Shown piece by piece: positions 15,626 to 24,605 of a DNA stretch of 42,458 nucleotides. Numbering within the stretch: the stretch's first letter is position 1; each line of letters opens with the position of its first letter. This DNA is from an uncultured Christensenella sp. (GTDB lineage Bacteria; Bacillota; Clostridia; Christensenellales; Borkfalkiaceae), in assembly GCA_910586035.1 (NCBI GenBank), contig CAJUHT010000016.1, forward strand, positions 1-42,458, read 5' to 3'. A model generated the notes under the pieces. The model saw nothing but the letters and a program-made list of their open reading frames with translations. It made no database searches and was not told the origin of the DNA. A program made the translations under genes and the position numbers.

Positions 15626-16504
15626 ATGGTAACTCTCGATTTGTACAGGGTGTTTTACGCCGTAGCCAAGTGCGGAAGTTCAACTCGCGCCGCGGACGAG
15701 CTGTTTATTTCGCAGCCCGCCGTATCGCAGGCGATAAAGCAGTTGGAAATGCAGTTGGGCACCACGCTCTTCAACCGCACGCATAACGGTATGGAGCTTT
15801 CTTTAAACGGCGGAAAACTTATTTTCAGGCAGGTCGAGGAGGCGTTGGCGCTGTTGGACGACGCGGAAAAAAAACTTACCGAGCTTAAAACTTCGGCTTC
15901 GGGAAACATAAAGATTGGCGCGACGGACGCAATTTTCTCCAATATACTCGCCGATAAAATAGTGCAGTACAACCGCAAATATCCCGCGGTGAAAATTGAG
16001 CTTATTACGGGTACGACCCCCGAAACGCTTTCGCAATTAAAAGAAAACAAGTGCGACGTGGGCTTTATAAATCTGCCCATAGAGGATAAGGAAGTAAACT
16101 TTAAGGGTATGGTCGCCCAGCTTTCCGATATATTCGTCGCGGGCGATAAGTTTGCGCATTTAAAGGGCAAAAAGGTTAGCCTTTCCGACTTGCAGGAATA
16201 CCCCTTGCTTATGATTGAAAGCAACACCGTTGCGCGCCGCGCATTGGCTAACTATACGCAGACGTTGGGAATACAGCTCAACCCCGATATAGAGGTGGAG
16301 AATTGGGATTTAATGCTTAAATTTGCGGCTTGCGGAATGGGGATAGGTTGCGTCCCGCGCGAGTATGCCGCGCCTATGCTCGAAAGCGGCGAGCTGTTCG
16401 AAGTGGAGGTGTTGCCCAGCTTGCCCATAAGGGGCGTGGGTATTGCTCTGCCTAAAAATATTCCCCTTTCGTACGCGCTTAAAGAATTTATATCGATGTT
16501 TTAA
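15626..16504 (+). CDS. LysR-family transcriptional regulator, 292 aa
   Basis: The start at ATG 15626 follows AAGGAGGAAG, which overlaps the end of mnmE, so the two are probably co-transcribed. Residues 1-62 form the winged helix (VFYAVAKCGSSTRAADELFISQPAVSQAIKQLE contains the recognition helix in shortened view 20-52). Residues about 88-290 form the periplasmic-binding-like effector domain, with a possible effector loop around IESNTVARR. Target and ligand cannot be told from sequence: the divergent-gene clue usual for LysR proteins is missing, since both neighbours run in the same direction. Confidence 0.93.
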   Translation: MVTLDLYRVFYAVAKCGSSTRAADELFISQPAVSQAIKQLEMQLGTTLFNRTHNGMELSLNGGKLIFRQVEEALALLDDAEKKLTELKTSASGNIKIGATDAIFSNILADKIVQYNRKYPAVKIELITGTTPETLSQLKENKCDVGFINLPIEDKEVNFKGMVAQLSDIFVAGDKFAHLKGKKVSLSDLQEYPLLMIESNTVARRALANYTQTLGIQLNPDIEVENWDLMLKFAACGMGIGCVPREYAAPMLESGELFEVEVLPSLPIRGVGIALPKNIPLSYALKEFISMF

Positions 16505-16518
16505 AGGAGGACTTTTAT

Positions 16519-16827
16519 ATGCGTAAACTTAACGTTAAAAGGAAATGGAGCATAATAGAATGCGGCTCGAAAATCTGGCTGTTTGTACAGTGTCCCGAAG
16601 ATAAAGCGCAATGCCGCTTCGAGGGAGTTGCCTGTAAGCAAATCAAACTTGGCAACGGCAAGACGGTTACTGAGGAAATAGAGGATTCGCAGGTAAAGGT
16701 ATTCGTGTCGTCGTCTACAATGACGGCGGAGTTTACCGTTGAAGCGGGGAGCGCGGACGTAAATCTGCTTGCAAAACCCAAGTACAACCCCTTATACGGC
16801 AACCCGTTTACTATCGAAAAAATTTAA
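16519..16827 (+). CDS. Small beta-rich protein of unknown function, 102 aa
   Basis: Not recognised as a characterised family. AAAGGAGG lies 9 bp before the ATG, a strong ribosome binding site, and the gene begins 15 bp after the LysR stop. The sequence is predicted mostly beta: KWSIIECGSKIWLFVQ, then CRFEGVACKQIKLGNG, VKVFVSSS and a C-terminal PKYNPLYGNPF. Similar short proteins with an N-terminal RKLNVKRKWS and a terminal KYNP-GN-F occur in other Clostridia as far as I recall. No signal peptide or helix is seen, so it is probably cytoplasmic. A strong terminator follows. Confidence 0.75.
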   Translation: MRKLNVKRKWSIIECGSKIWLFVQCPEDKAQCRFEGVACKQIKLGNGKTVTEEIEDSQVKVFVSSSTMTAEFTVEAGSADVNLLAKPKYNPLYGNPFTIEKI

Positions 16828-16842
16828 TTGTTGTAACGTAAA

Positions 16843-16879
16843 GCCCGCGGCGCATTATTGCGCCGCGGGCGGTTTTTTT
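16843..16879. terminator. Intrinsic terminator between convergent genes
   Basis: A perfect 12-bp stem GCCCGCGGCGCA/TGCGCCGCGGGC with loop TTAT, then GG and seven T. Strong on the plus strand; it may also end the dapB transcript from the other side. Confidence 0.95.
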
Positions 16880-16899
16880 GTTTGGGGCATATGTGCGGG

Positions 16900-17649
16900 T
16901 CAATCTTTCAAGAGGTCGCCCATATCGTATTTGCCCGCGGGTTTGTCGGCAAGCCATTTGGCGGCTTTGATTGCGCCTGCGGCAAAAACCTTTTTACTGC
17001 GCGCCGAGTGGGAAAGGGTTATAATTTCGTCATCCCCGCAAAACAGCACGTCGTGCTCGCCCACGATTGTTCCGCCGCGCACCGCGTGCAAACCAATCTC
17101 GTTGCCGCGCTTGCCGCATATGCCTTCCCTGCCGTAAAGGTAGGGCTTTCCGCCTTCGAAAGCCGCCTTTGCGCTGTCGGCAAGCATAAGAGCGGTGCCG
17201 CTTGGCGCGTCAACCTTTTGGGAATGGTGTTTCTCTATTACTTCAACGTCAAAATTTTCGCCAAGCGTTTCGGCGGCTCTCTTGACAAGTTGGCACAAGA
17301 GATTTACCCCCAGCGAAAAGTTAGCCGTGCGGAAAATGGCTACTTTCTTTGAAGCTTCGTCTATTTTCTTCAACTGTTCGTGGGTGAAACCCGTAGAGCC
17401 TATAACCGTCGGCACTTGGTGTTTTACGGCGTAAGTAAGCTCTTCTTCTAAAACGGCGGGGGAGGAAAAGTCGATAATAACGTCGGGTTTTGCCTGTATT
17501 TTATCAAAGCAAGCGTACACGGGTACTCCGTTGCCGCCGCCTCTGGGGTCGACGCCGCAAAAGTATTCGGCTTGGCTGTCGCCGTTTAAAAGTTCTATAA
17601 TATTGGCGCCCATTTTTCCGCGCGCGCCGCAAACTGCAACTTTAATCAT
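16900..17649 (-). CDS. dapB: 4-Hydroxy-tetrahydrodipicolinate reductase, 249 aa
   Basis: NAD(P)H-dependent second committed step to diaminopimelate and lysine. The nucleotide fold begins VAVCGARGKMG (residues 4-14); the catalytic motif EKHHSQKVDAPSGTA gives His141, His142 and Lys145. GSTGF and FRTANFSLGVN are also conserved. Length is normal. The ATG overlaps the dapA stop by the sequence ATGA, so translation is coupled. It is the last gene of the riboswitch-controlled asd-dapA-dapB operon. Confidence 0.97.
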   Translation of the reverse strand: MIKVAVCGARGKMGANIIELLNGDSQAEYFCGVDPRGGGNGVPVYACFDKIQAKPDVIIDFSSPAVLEEELTYAVKHQVPTVIGSTGFTHEQLKKIDEASKKVAIFRTANFSLGVNLLCQLVKRAAETLGENFDVEVIEKHHSQKVDAPSGTALMLADSAKAAFEGGKPYLYGREGICGKRGNEIGLHAVRGGTIVGEHDVLFCGDDEIITLSHSARSKKVFAAGAIKAAKWLADKPAGKYDMGDLLKD

Positions 17650-18533
17650 ATCTTTATTCCCAAATTATGTATGCAATCTTTCAAAATTTTCTTGTGCGCG
17701 TCTTCGAGTTCGGTAAGCGGCGCCCTCGGCACTCCCGCGTCTAAACCAAGCATATCGCAACCCGCCTTTACGGGTATGGGGTTTACTTCGGTAAAGCACG
17801 CGTCAATCAGCGGCAGTAATTTATCCTGTACGGCGTTGGCTTTTTCAAGGTCGCACGCAAAAACGTATTCGGCAACTTGCTTTACTTCTTTGGGCGCAAT
17901 GTTGCTAACAACCGAAATCAAGCCCGCGCCGCCGATTGCAAGTATGGGCAGGTTGAGATTGTCGTCGCCGGAATAAACGTCGCAGTAGGGGCGCACCCTG
18001 CGCATAGTTTCGCAAATCTGCTCCATATTTCCGCACGCTTCCTTTATGCCGGCAATATTGGGTATTTTGGAAAGCTCTTCGGCGGTGGCGGGCAGTATGT
18101 TCACGCCCGTGCGCGCGGGAACGTTATACGCTATTACGGGAATTTTAACCGCGCCGCAAATGGCTTTGTAATATTCTATTATGCCCTTCTGCGTACACTT
18201 GTTGTAGTAGGGGGTAACGCACAAAAGACCGTCGGCTCCCAACTTTTCGGCGCGTATGCTTGCCGCGACGGCGTTAGCCGTGTTGTTGCTGCCAGTGCCG
18301 AAAATTATTTTCGCGCGCCCGTCAATCTTTTTTACCGAGTATTGCATAACCGCAACTTTCTCTTCGTCGAGCATTGTAGAGGGCTCGCCCGTGGTGCCCA
18401 AAATTACAAGCGCGTCGGTGCCGCCCGCAATCTGGTATTCAATCATTTTGCCAAAAGCTTCGAAGTTGACTCCGCCGTCTTTGTAAAAGGGGGTAATCAT
18501 CGCCGTGGCAGTGCCTTTAAAAAAACCTTTCAT
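17646..18533 (-). CDS. dapA: 4-Hydroxy-tetrahydrodipicolinate synthase, 295 aa
   Basis: Condenses pyruvate with aspartate semialdehyde. A TIM-barrel aldolase with GTTGE (46-50), Tyr110, Tyr136 in AYNVPARTG and the Schiff-base Lys164 in AGIKEACG, all of the catalytic set. AGAGGA precedes the ATG. It lies 23 bp after asd, whose product is its substrate, and is coupled to dapB through an ATGA overlap. Confidence 0.97.
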   Translation of the reverse strand: MKGFFKGTATAMITPFYKDGGVNFEAFGKMIEYQIAGGTDALVILGTTGEPSTMLDEEKVAVMQYSVKKIDGRAKIIFGTGSNNTANAVAASIRAEKLGADGLLCVTPYYNKCTQKGIIEYYKAICGAVKIPVIAYNVPARTGVNILPATAEELSKIPNIAGIKEACGNMEQICETMRRVRPYCDVYSGDDNLNLPILAIGGAGLISVVSNIAPKEVKQVAEYVFACDLEKANAVQDKLLPLIDACFTEVNPIPVKAGCDMLGLDAGVPRAPLTELEDAHKKILKDCIHNLGIKI

Positions 18534-18556
18534 AATTCCTCTTTGATAAAATTATT

Positions 18557-19633
18557 TCAGTCGAAGTATCCTTTGCTTGCAAGCAGTTCGGCAAGCAAAA
18601 CAGCGCCGCCCGCCGCGCCGCGCAGGGTATTGTGCGAAAAACCTATAAATTTGTAATCGAAGAGATTGTCCTCTCTCAGCCTGCCCGCGCAGACAGCCAT
18701 ACCGTTTTCGGTGTTTCTGTCAAGATAGGGCTGGGGGCGGTTGTCCTCTTCGAAGTAATGTATAAACTGCTTGGGGGCGGAGGGAAGGGCAAGCTTCTGC
18801 GGCTCGCCCGCAAAGTCTTTCCACGCCGCGATAATTTCCTCTTTCGAAGGCTTGTTTTCAAAACTTACAAAGCAAGCCGCCGTGTGTCCGTCGGATACGG
18901 GCACGCGCAGGCACTGCGCGGTTATAGCGGGGGCGGAGGCGGGTACGATTTTGCCGTCTATAACATCGCCCCATATTTTAAGCGGCTCTCTTTCGCTCTT
19001 TTCCTCTTCGCCGCCGATATAGGGAATAACGTTGTCGCAAATTTCGGGCATAGTTTCAAAAACCTTTCCCGCGCCGGAAATCGCCTGATAGGTGGTAACG
19101 GCGGCGCACTTTATTCCGTATTTTTTCAAGGGGTGCAAAAGGGGAACGTATGATTGAAGCGAGCAGTTGCTCTTGACGGCGATAAAACCGCGTTTGGTGC
19201 CCAAACGCTTTCTCTGCGCGTCTATAACTTGCAGGTGGTCGGCGTTTACTTCGGGTATAATCATAGGCACGTCGTCGGTAAAGCGGTGGGCGGAGTTGTT
19301 GGAAACTACGGGGCACTCGGCTTTGGCGTAGGCGTATTCCAACTCTTTAATTTCGTCCTTTTTCATATTTACGGCGCAGAAGCAAAAATCAACCTGCGCG
19401 GCAATTTTCTCCCTGTCGGCAGTCGCGTCCATAACGGTGATGGAGGCAAGCTTTTCGGGCATAGGCGAGGGCATAAGCCATTTTTTTACGGCGTCCTTGT
19501 ATTTTTTGCCCGCCGAGTTGGCGCTTGCCGCAAGGCAGACGGGCTCGAACCAGGGGTGGTTTTCAAGCAACAGGGCAAACCTCTGTCCCACCATACCCGT
19601 CGCGCCTATAATTCCTACTTTGTACTTTCTCAT
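18557..19633 (-). CDS. asd: Aspartate-semialdehyde dehydrogenase, 358 aa
   Basis: Reduces aspartyl phosphate to aspartate semialdehyde, feeding lysine/diaminopimelate, threonine and methionine. GIIGATGMVGQRF (8-20) binds NADP; Cys157 in KSNCSLQ is the nucleophile; the PVSDGHTAAC segment holds the active-site His. The length and the SNCS motif context place it nearer the archaeal/fungal form of the enzyme than the usual bacterial one. It is the first gene after the lysine riboswitch. A CGGAG about 13 bp before the ATG is the only ribosome-binding candidate. Confidence 0.95.
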   Translation of the reverse strand: MRKYKVGIIGATGMVGQRFALLLENHPWFEPVCLAASANSAGKKYKDAVKKWLMPSPMPEKLASITVMDATADREKIAAQVDFCFCAVNMKKDEIKELEYAYAKAECPVVSNNSAHRFTDDVPMIIPEVNADHLQVIDAQRKRLGTKRGFIAVKSNCSLQSYVPLLHPLKKYGIKCAAVTTYQAISGAGKVFETMPEICDNVIPYIGGEEEKSEREPLKIWGDVIDGKIVPASAPAITAQCLRVPVSDGHTAACFVSFENKPSKEEIIAAWKDFAGEPQKLALPSAPKQFIHYFEEDNRPQPYLDRNTENGMAVCAGRLREDNLFDYKFIGFSHNTLRGAAGGAVLLAELLASKGYFD

Positions 19634-19663
19634 TATAATTATATTCTCCGTTATAAATTTCGG

Positions 19664-19702
19664 TCAAAAAAATAAAGCGGCGCGTATGTATTTTACGCGC
19701 CG
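19664..19702 (-). terminator. Riboswitch-linked terminator upstream of asd
   Basis: On the minus strand CGGCGCGTA/TACGCGCCG (19694-19702 with 19678-19686), a 7-nt loop, then CTTTATTTTTTT. It lies between the aptamer and the asd start, so it is the expression platform. Confidence 0.9.
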
Positions 19703-19725
19703 TAACAGTTTTAATTGCCGTTTGT

Positions 19726-19891
19726 AAATAGCGCAACACATACGTGTCAGTCGCACGGGTATTGACCCGTACGCCCAGCCGAAGAGTATGGCGCAAAATC
19801 GGCTTCGGCGGAGATGCCCTTTCGCCGCGGGTGTAAAAACCGCCATATGGTTTAAACCCGCAGGTAATAATGCTCTGCCGCTCCTCTATTT
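19726..19891 (-). promoter_or_regulatory. Lysine riboswitch (L box)
   Basis: The minus-strand leader has the L-box order: AAATAG-AGGAGCGGC, then the CATTATTACC region, GGCGAAAGGGCATCTCCGCC-GAAG, CTTCGGCTGGG, a hairpin ACGGGTCAATACCCGT, and GCGACTG before the closing strand. P1 pairs AAATAG (19886-19891) with CTATTT (19726-19731), making an aptamer of 166 nt. With the terminator at 19664-19702 it would switch off asd-dapA-dapB when lysine is abundant. Confidence 0.93.
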
Positions 19892-19900
19892 TATAGGTTG

Positions 19901-19929
19901 ATAATAGCACAGCGGCGGGCAAAAGTCAA
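19901..19929 (-). promoter_or_regulatory. asd-dapA-dapB promoter
   Basis: TTGACT (19924-19929), a 17-bp spacer and TATTAT (19901-19906) on the minus strand; the start falls just before the riboswitch P1. Confidence 0.85.
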
Positions 19930-19968
19930 AGAAATTTGTATCTTTTTTCATTCTTTAAAGTAAATCGA

Positions 19969-19997
19969 TTGAAATAATCGTACTTATGCGGTATAAT
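19969..19997 (+). promoter_or_regulatory. Promoter of the plus-strand operon 20089-25439
   Basis: TTGAAA (19969-19974), a 17-bp spacer and TATAAT (19992-19997), back to back with the asd promoter. The leader of about 85 nt contains a GC-rich inverted repeat (about 20045-20081) that ends just before the ribosome binding site. Confidence 0.8.
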
Positions 19998-20088
19998 AAC
20001 TCCGTAGACGGCAAAAGTAAAACCGCCGCAAAATATAAAATAACGCGCGCGCATATCGTTGCGCCGCGCGCAAGAGGATAGGAACAAG

Positions 20089-21357
20089 ATGGCACAATCG
20101 AGAGTGGCTACGCTGGAAGGCAACGAACTTGCCGACGACTACGTGCGCACCCACGTCCCCAAAGGGCGCTGGGCGGACACCTGGAACGTTTTTAAATCTA
20201 ACTTTGTAAGAATGGTTATAATCAACGTGTTTACGTTGCTGTTCTTCGTCCCCGGCATAGTAGTCGTGTATTTCCGCACGGTTTATATCGCTCAGATGGG
20301 TATGAGCTATCCGTTTTCTTCCAACGCGCTTTTCATTTATCCGCTTACGCCGAGTATGCAAAGCGTGCCGCAGGGAATAGTTTTAACCGCGGATTTGCTT
20401 TTTTATTCGCTGTTGATAGTGGCGGGCTTTATAGCTTCTATCGGCGTTTCGGGCGCGTGCTATTCCATTAAAAAACTTATTAACACGCACGGCGAGTTTT
20501 CGTTAAAGGGATATTTCCACGGCATTAAGGTTTGCTATTTAAACGTGGTGTTCCCCGTAACCGTGTTTATGTTTTTTATTTTCTCCTCTTTCTGCATTTC
20601 CGATTGGGCGGCTTTGCAGATTTCAAAGGGCTATTCGCAGGCAGGACCTATAACCGCGCAGGTGTTTATCATTATGGCGACCGTAATCGTCGGCATAGCG
20701 GCAATGTGGGTGCTTGCGGTAGGGGTCAGCTATAAGGTAAAGTTTAAGTATCTCATAAAAAACTCGTTTGTGTTGCTTTTCGGCACAATCTTGCAAACGC
20801 TGTTTATGGTTGGCTTTTCGCTGTTGCCCGTGTGGATACTTCTTCTCGGCGAAGCGTTGGCTTTCTTTAAAATAATAGGTTACGCAATTTTCCTGTTCTT
20901 CGGTTTCTCGTTTATTATCCTTTGCTGGCTTGCCTATACGCAGTGGGTGTTCGATATGTATATCACCCCCGCGGTCAAGACGGAGGAAGAAGCCAGAAAG
21001 GCTAAGCTTACTCCCAAACAGCTTGCCGCGGAAAAGGAAGAGGAAGAAAAGTCGGTCGCGCGCGAGTTGCTTGCCGCCGGCAGAAGCGAGCTTGTGGGCA
21101 GGCCTATGCGCCCCATAGACGGCGGAACGGAAGTAAAGGAAGTGGGCGTTGCGTACGGCAGGGCGGATATAGTCCGCGTAGCCGAGGACAGGCAGAAGAT
21201 ACGCGGCGAGGTAGACGAGTACTACGAAGAACATAAAAAGGACACCCGCTACGTAGAGTACGAAAAACTCTTTGCCGAGCGCGAAAAGGCTTTGACTACG
21301 GAAGGCAAAAAGGGCAAAAAGAAAAAACTCAGCAGAAACAACCTGCTTACCAAATAA
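20089..21357 (+). CDS. Six-helix membrane protein with charged C-terminal tail, 422 aa
   Basis: Function unknown; it has a distant feel of the DUF624/YesL type but I cannot confirm it. ATG 20089 is chosen because the GAGGATAGGA purine stretch precedes it and the helices begin well after. Six hydrophobic segments occur at about 45-75, 105-135, 155-185, 200-225, 235-265 and 270-300. The last 110 residues are highly charged and probably helical (TEEEARKAKLTPKQLAAEKE and a final KKGKKKKLSRNN). It is the first gene of an operon with a methyltransferase, Hsp33 and two repeat proteins. Confidence 0.8.
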   Translation: MAQSRVATLEGNELADDYVRTHVPKGRWADTWNVFKSNFVRMVIINVFTLLFFVPGIVVVYFRTVYIAQMGMSYPFSSNALFIYPLTPSMQSVPQGIVLTADLLFYSLLIVAGFIASIGVSGACYSIKKLINTHGEFSLKGYFHGIKVCYLNVVFPVTVFMFFIFSSFCISDWAALQISKGYSQAGPITAQVFIIMATVIVGIAAMWVLAVGVSYKVKFKYLIKNSFVLLFGTILQTLFMVGFSLLPVWILLLGEALAFFKIIGYAIFLFFGFSFIILCWLAYTQWVFDMYITPAVKTEEEARKAKLTPKQLAAEKEEEEKSVARELLAAGRSELVGRPMRPIDGGTEVKEVGVAYGRADIVRVAEDRQKIRGEVDEYYEEHKKDTRYVEYEKLFAEREKALTTEGKKGKKKKLSRNNLLTK

Positions 21358-21364
21358 AACGGAT

Positions 21365-22090
21365 ATGAGTGAAAGCTACACCGCTCTCGGCGGCTGGTTC
21401 GAATATTTAAACGCCGACTGCGACTATTTAAAATGGTCGCAGTATTTGTTAGATAAGCTGAAAGCCGCGGGCGATTACAAAACGGGGCTGGATATAGGTT
21501 GCGGCAACGGATACTTTACACGCGCGTTCAACAGGGCGGGGTATAGCGTAAGCGGAATGGATATTTCCGCGAGTATGCTGTCGCAAGCCAAACGCCTTGC
21601 CGCAAAAGAGGGCGTGCGCTGTGAATTTTTATCGGGCGATATAACCAAACTGAAAGTGTGCGCAAAAGTCGATTTTTGCACGGCTGTAAACGACTGCATA
21701 AATTACGTGCCAAAAACCAAGCTGAAAAGCGCGTTCGCCCGCGTATATGCCGCGCTCAACGCAAACGGCGCGTTCCTTTTCGATATTTCAAGCGAAAACA
21801 AAATAAGGAATATTCTGGGCGAAAACCTGTTTGGCGAGGACGGGGAAAATATATCCTATCTGTGGTTTAACAGGCAGACGGACGACGGCGTGGTTATGGA
21901 GCTTACCTTTTTCGTCCGCAACGAGAGCGGGCTGTACGAAAGGTTCGAAGAAACGCACGTGCAGTACGCCCATACGGAAGATGAGGTTATAAAAGCTCTT
22001 TACGCAGCGGGATTTGCTCGCGTGCAGACGGAGGGGCATCTCGGCGGGGATAAGTCCCAACGCATACAGTTTGCCGCCTTTAAGAGATAA
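21365..22090 (+). CDS. Class I SAM-dependent methyltransferase, 241 aa
   Basis: Rossmann-fold methyltransferase with motif I LDIGCGNGYFTRAF (residues about 43-56), motif II acidic end GMDISASML and a motif III region VDFCTAVNDCINYV. The second half has FLFDISSENKIR and a beta-rich cap, as in the broad Methyltransf_25/11 group. The acceptor cannot be named: it may be a small molecule. It begins 7 bp after the upstream gene and is followed by hslO at 22 bp. Ribosome binding site is weak. Confidence 0.88.
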   Translation: MSESYTALGGWFEYLNADCDYLKWSQYLLDKLKAAGDYKTGLDIGCGNGYFTRAFNRAGYSVSGMDISASMLSQAKRLAAKEGVRCEFLSGDITKLKVCAKVDFCTAVNDCINYVPKTKLKSAFARVYAALNANGAFLFDISSENKIRNILGENLFGEDGENISYLWFNRQTDDGVVMELTFFVRNESGLYERFEETHVQYAHTEDEVIKALYAAGFARVQTEGHLGGDKSQRIQFAAFKR

Positions 22091-22112
22091 ACGGGAATAA
22101 TCGGGTGATTAA

Positions 22113-22928
22113 ATGGATAAGATATTGCGCGCTCTTATTTGCGGCGGTCAGGTTTCTCTCGCCGTGTTGCAAACAACCAAACTTGTCAACCGCGCGGCTG
22201 AAATTCACAAACTTGACCAAAGCGCGGTAAAACTTCTCGGCGGGCTTTTAACCTGCGGGGCGTACCTCGCTTCCTCTCTCAAAGAGGTAAGCGGCGCAGT
22301 ATCGCTAACCGTAAAGGCTAAGAACGGCGACGGGGCGGCTTCCGTTTCCGTCGATAAGCAATTGCGCGTGCGCGGCTACGTGGACGGCGCGTGCAACTCG
22401 TCGCTGAAAGGCGGCGCGCTTACCGTCGTTCGGGAGGACGGCTTTTCACAGCCGTTTGTCGGCGCGTGCGAGGCGGACTCCGACGAAGTTTCCGACCTGT
22501 TGGAAATCTATTTCGGGCAAAGCGAACAGATTCCCACTGCGGCGGCGTTTAAAAGCAGTTTCGACGCAAGCGGAAAATGCCTGTATTACGGCGGAGCGGT
22601 TATGCAACTTTTGCCCGACGCGTCCGACAGCGCCATCTGCAAAGCCGCCGAGCTTTTGGAAAGTTATAAGCGCGGCGCGGAAGAAATCGAAGAAGCCGAA
22701 GTTATATTTGAAAAATATTTTGCCGAAAGCGTTTACGGCGAAGCGGCAACGCTCTTCCCCGAGTACAAGTGCAACTGTTCCGAAAATAAGATTAAGGGCA
22801 TACTTTCCGCCGTGGGCAGGGAAGAGCTTTTAAAAATCTGCGAGGAGCAGGGGGAAGTGAGGGTGCATTGCCACTACTGCAACACCGACTACATATACGA
22901 CAGAAAACGTATAGAGGAAACATTTTAA
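22113..22928 (+). CDS. hslO: 33-kDa redox-regulated chaperone Hsp33, 271 aa
   Basis: A holdase chaperone that unfolds and becomes active when its zinc centre is oxidised. The four zinc-binding cysteines are present in the standard layout: Cys220 and Cys222 (YKCNCSENKI), then Cys253 and Cys256 (CHYCNTDY). The N-terminal domain has GGQVSLAV, LLGGLLTCGAY, and a GxxGALTVV-like segment; the length is slightly short of the usual 290. It is embedded in an operon with two repeat-protein genes of unknown role. Confidence 0.95.
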   Translation: MDKILRALICGGQVSLAVLQTTKLVNRAAEIHKLDQSAVKLLGGLLTCGAYLASSLKEVSGAVSLTVKAKNGDGAASVSVDKQLRVRGYVDGACNSSLKGGALTVVREDGFSQPFVGACEADSDEVSDLLEIYFGQSEQIPTAAAFKSSFDASGKCLYYGGAVMQLLPDASDSAICKAAELLESYKRGAEEIEEAEVIFEKYFAESVYGEAATLFPEYKCNCSENKIKGILSAVGREELLKICEEQGEVRVHCHYCNTDYIYDRKRIEETF

Positions 22929-22934
22929 AAGGTA

Positions 22935-24602
22935 ATGAATAAGACGGACAGAATAGATTTAAGCGCCGACAGGCTCATTTCGATTGCGGGCGACTGCGTT
23001 GAAGAGCACAACTATATAGCGGCGCTGAAAATGCTCAATAAAAACGCGGTTCTCAACGGCAACGACGAGGACTCCTATATGCTGTACGCCGAAGCCTTTG
23101 ACGATATGGGTCTTTATGAAAAGTGCGTCAACGGCTGGTTTAAATATATAGATTACGCGGGCGCTTCCGCCGACCTTGCCGAAGCTTACGAGGGCATAGC
23201 CATAAGTTTTATGAATATGGGTATGGAGAGCTTTGCCGCCTTTTATTACAACAAACTTTTAATGGAAACGGACGAACAGCTCACCCAGCAGAACAGGCAG
23301 GAAATCATAGAGGCGTTTTTGCACAGTGAAAAGCCTGCGCTAAGGTTTGCCTATCCGCCCCGACTTGTGGACTACTCCGCGGAGTTGGAAAGCGGCGTGG
23401 AGTTTATGCGCAAAAACGATTACGACAGCGCGATTGGCGAATTCTCCAAGGTCGACGAGGAGAGCGATAAGTACGTTGCCGCACGCAACTATATTGCAAT
23501 GTGCAACGTTATCAGCGACAGAAACGAGCAGGCGGAAGAGGAGTGCAAAGCCATTTTAAGGCGCCAGCCCGAAAATATTCAGGCGCTTACCACGCTTGCC
23601 GCCGTAAAGAGCCAGCAGAACAAGAGCGAGGAGGCGAAAGAGCTTGCCCTGCGCCTTTTGAAGATAAATCCCGCGGAGGACGAAGAGCTGTACAAAATTG
23701 CCACGGTCTGCTGTGAAAACGGTATGCACGAGGAAGCGTACAATATTTTCTGCCGCCTCGACGAGCGTTTCGTTTACGACTGTTCCCTACTGTTTTTTAA
23801 GGCGGTTTCCGCGTACAACTGCGGCAAGACGAGCCAGTGTATAGAAACTTTCGATACTCTTTTAACCGTATACCCCAACGCGGTAATTGCAGATTATTGG
23901 CACTATATCGCGCTTGAAGAAATAAAAAAGGAAGCTTCCGAACGGAGAACGCTCCAATATTTTTACCGCCTGCCCAAGGACGAGTGCGAAACGAACGTAA
24001 CGTTTTTGTCGGCGCTCAACCGCCTTAGCGAAAGCGACGCAAAAAAGCTGTGCAAGGAAGCCGACGTATCGAGCGCCATTCATTGGTGCTTTGACGAGGG
24101 CGACGGCAATTCTACGTACGAGCTTAAACTTCTTGGCGCAATGTGCGCGCTGAAATGCGGAATGGACGATACCGTGCGCGATATCTTGCTCGACGCGTTT
24201 TTACAGGACGGCATAAAGCTGGAAATTTTAAGCGAACTTGTGGAGCGCAACTCGGAAGGGGAATACGGCGTGGTTGTGTGCAACCTCTACAAAAAGGTAA
24301 CGCTTGTGCCCATAAACGTTGGCAGAAGCAGGAAAAAGACGTTTTTACGCGCTTACGGTCTGGTGTTTTCTCGCTTTGCAATGCTCGAACCAGAATATCC
24401 TTTTATGCTTTCGGTGGCGACGGAAAAGCTGTACGCAAAGCTTTTAGAGGAGGGGCGGTTGGATTCCTGCCGTTCGGTGCCCGCGCTTGCCGCGGCTATA
24501 CTCAAATTTTCCGAGGTGAAGGAAAGCGGTTTAAGCGACGAGCAAATGTGTTCTTTCTTCGGCGCGGACGAGCGCAAAGTAAACGCAATTTTGGGGAATT
24601 GA
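22935..24602 (+). CDS. TPR-repeat protein, 555 aa
   Basis: No enzymatic domain is visible. From residue about 12 to 340 the chain shows repeating helical pairs with TPR-like Ala/Gly/Tyr spacing (ALKMLNKNAVLNGNDEDSYM, AIGEFSKVDEESDKYVAARN, AEEECKAILRRQPENIQALT and so on). The rest is helical without obvious repeats. No signal or membrane segment. It starts 7 bp after hslO with AAAAGGTA before the ATG, and a HEAT-like protein begins 3 bp after its stop, so the two are translationally linked. Function unknown; a scaffold role is only a guess. Confidence 0.82.
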   Translation: MNKTDRIDLSADRLISIAGDCVEEHNYIAALKMLNKNAVLNGNDEDSYMLYAEAFDDMGLYEKCVNGWFKYIDYAGASADLAEAYEGIAISFMNMGMESFAAFYYNKLLMETDEQLTQQNRQEIIEAFLHSEKPALRFAYPPRLVDYSAELESGVEFMRKNDYDSAIGEFSKVDEESDKYVAARNYIAMCNVISDRNEQAEEECKAILRRQPENIQALTTLAAVKSQQNKSEEAKELALRLLKINPAEDEELYKIATVCCENGMHEEAYNIFCRLDERFVYDCSLLFFKAVSAYNCGKTSQCIETFDTLLTVYPNAVIADYWHYIALEEIKKEASERRTLQYFYRLPKDECETNVTFLSALNRLSESDAKKLCKEADVSSAIHWCFDEGDGNSTYELKLLGAMCALKCGMDDTVRDILLDAFLQDGIKLEILSELVERNSEGEYGVVVCNLYKKVTLVPINVGRSRKKTFLRAYGLVFSRFAMLEPEYPFMLSVATEKLYAKLLEEGRLDSCRSVPALAAAILKFSEVKESGLSDEQMCSFFGADERKVNAILGN

Positions 24603-24605
24603 CAT

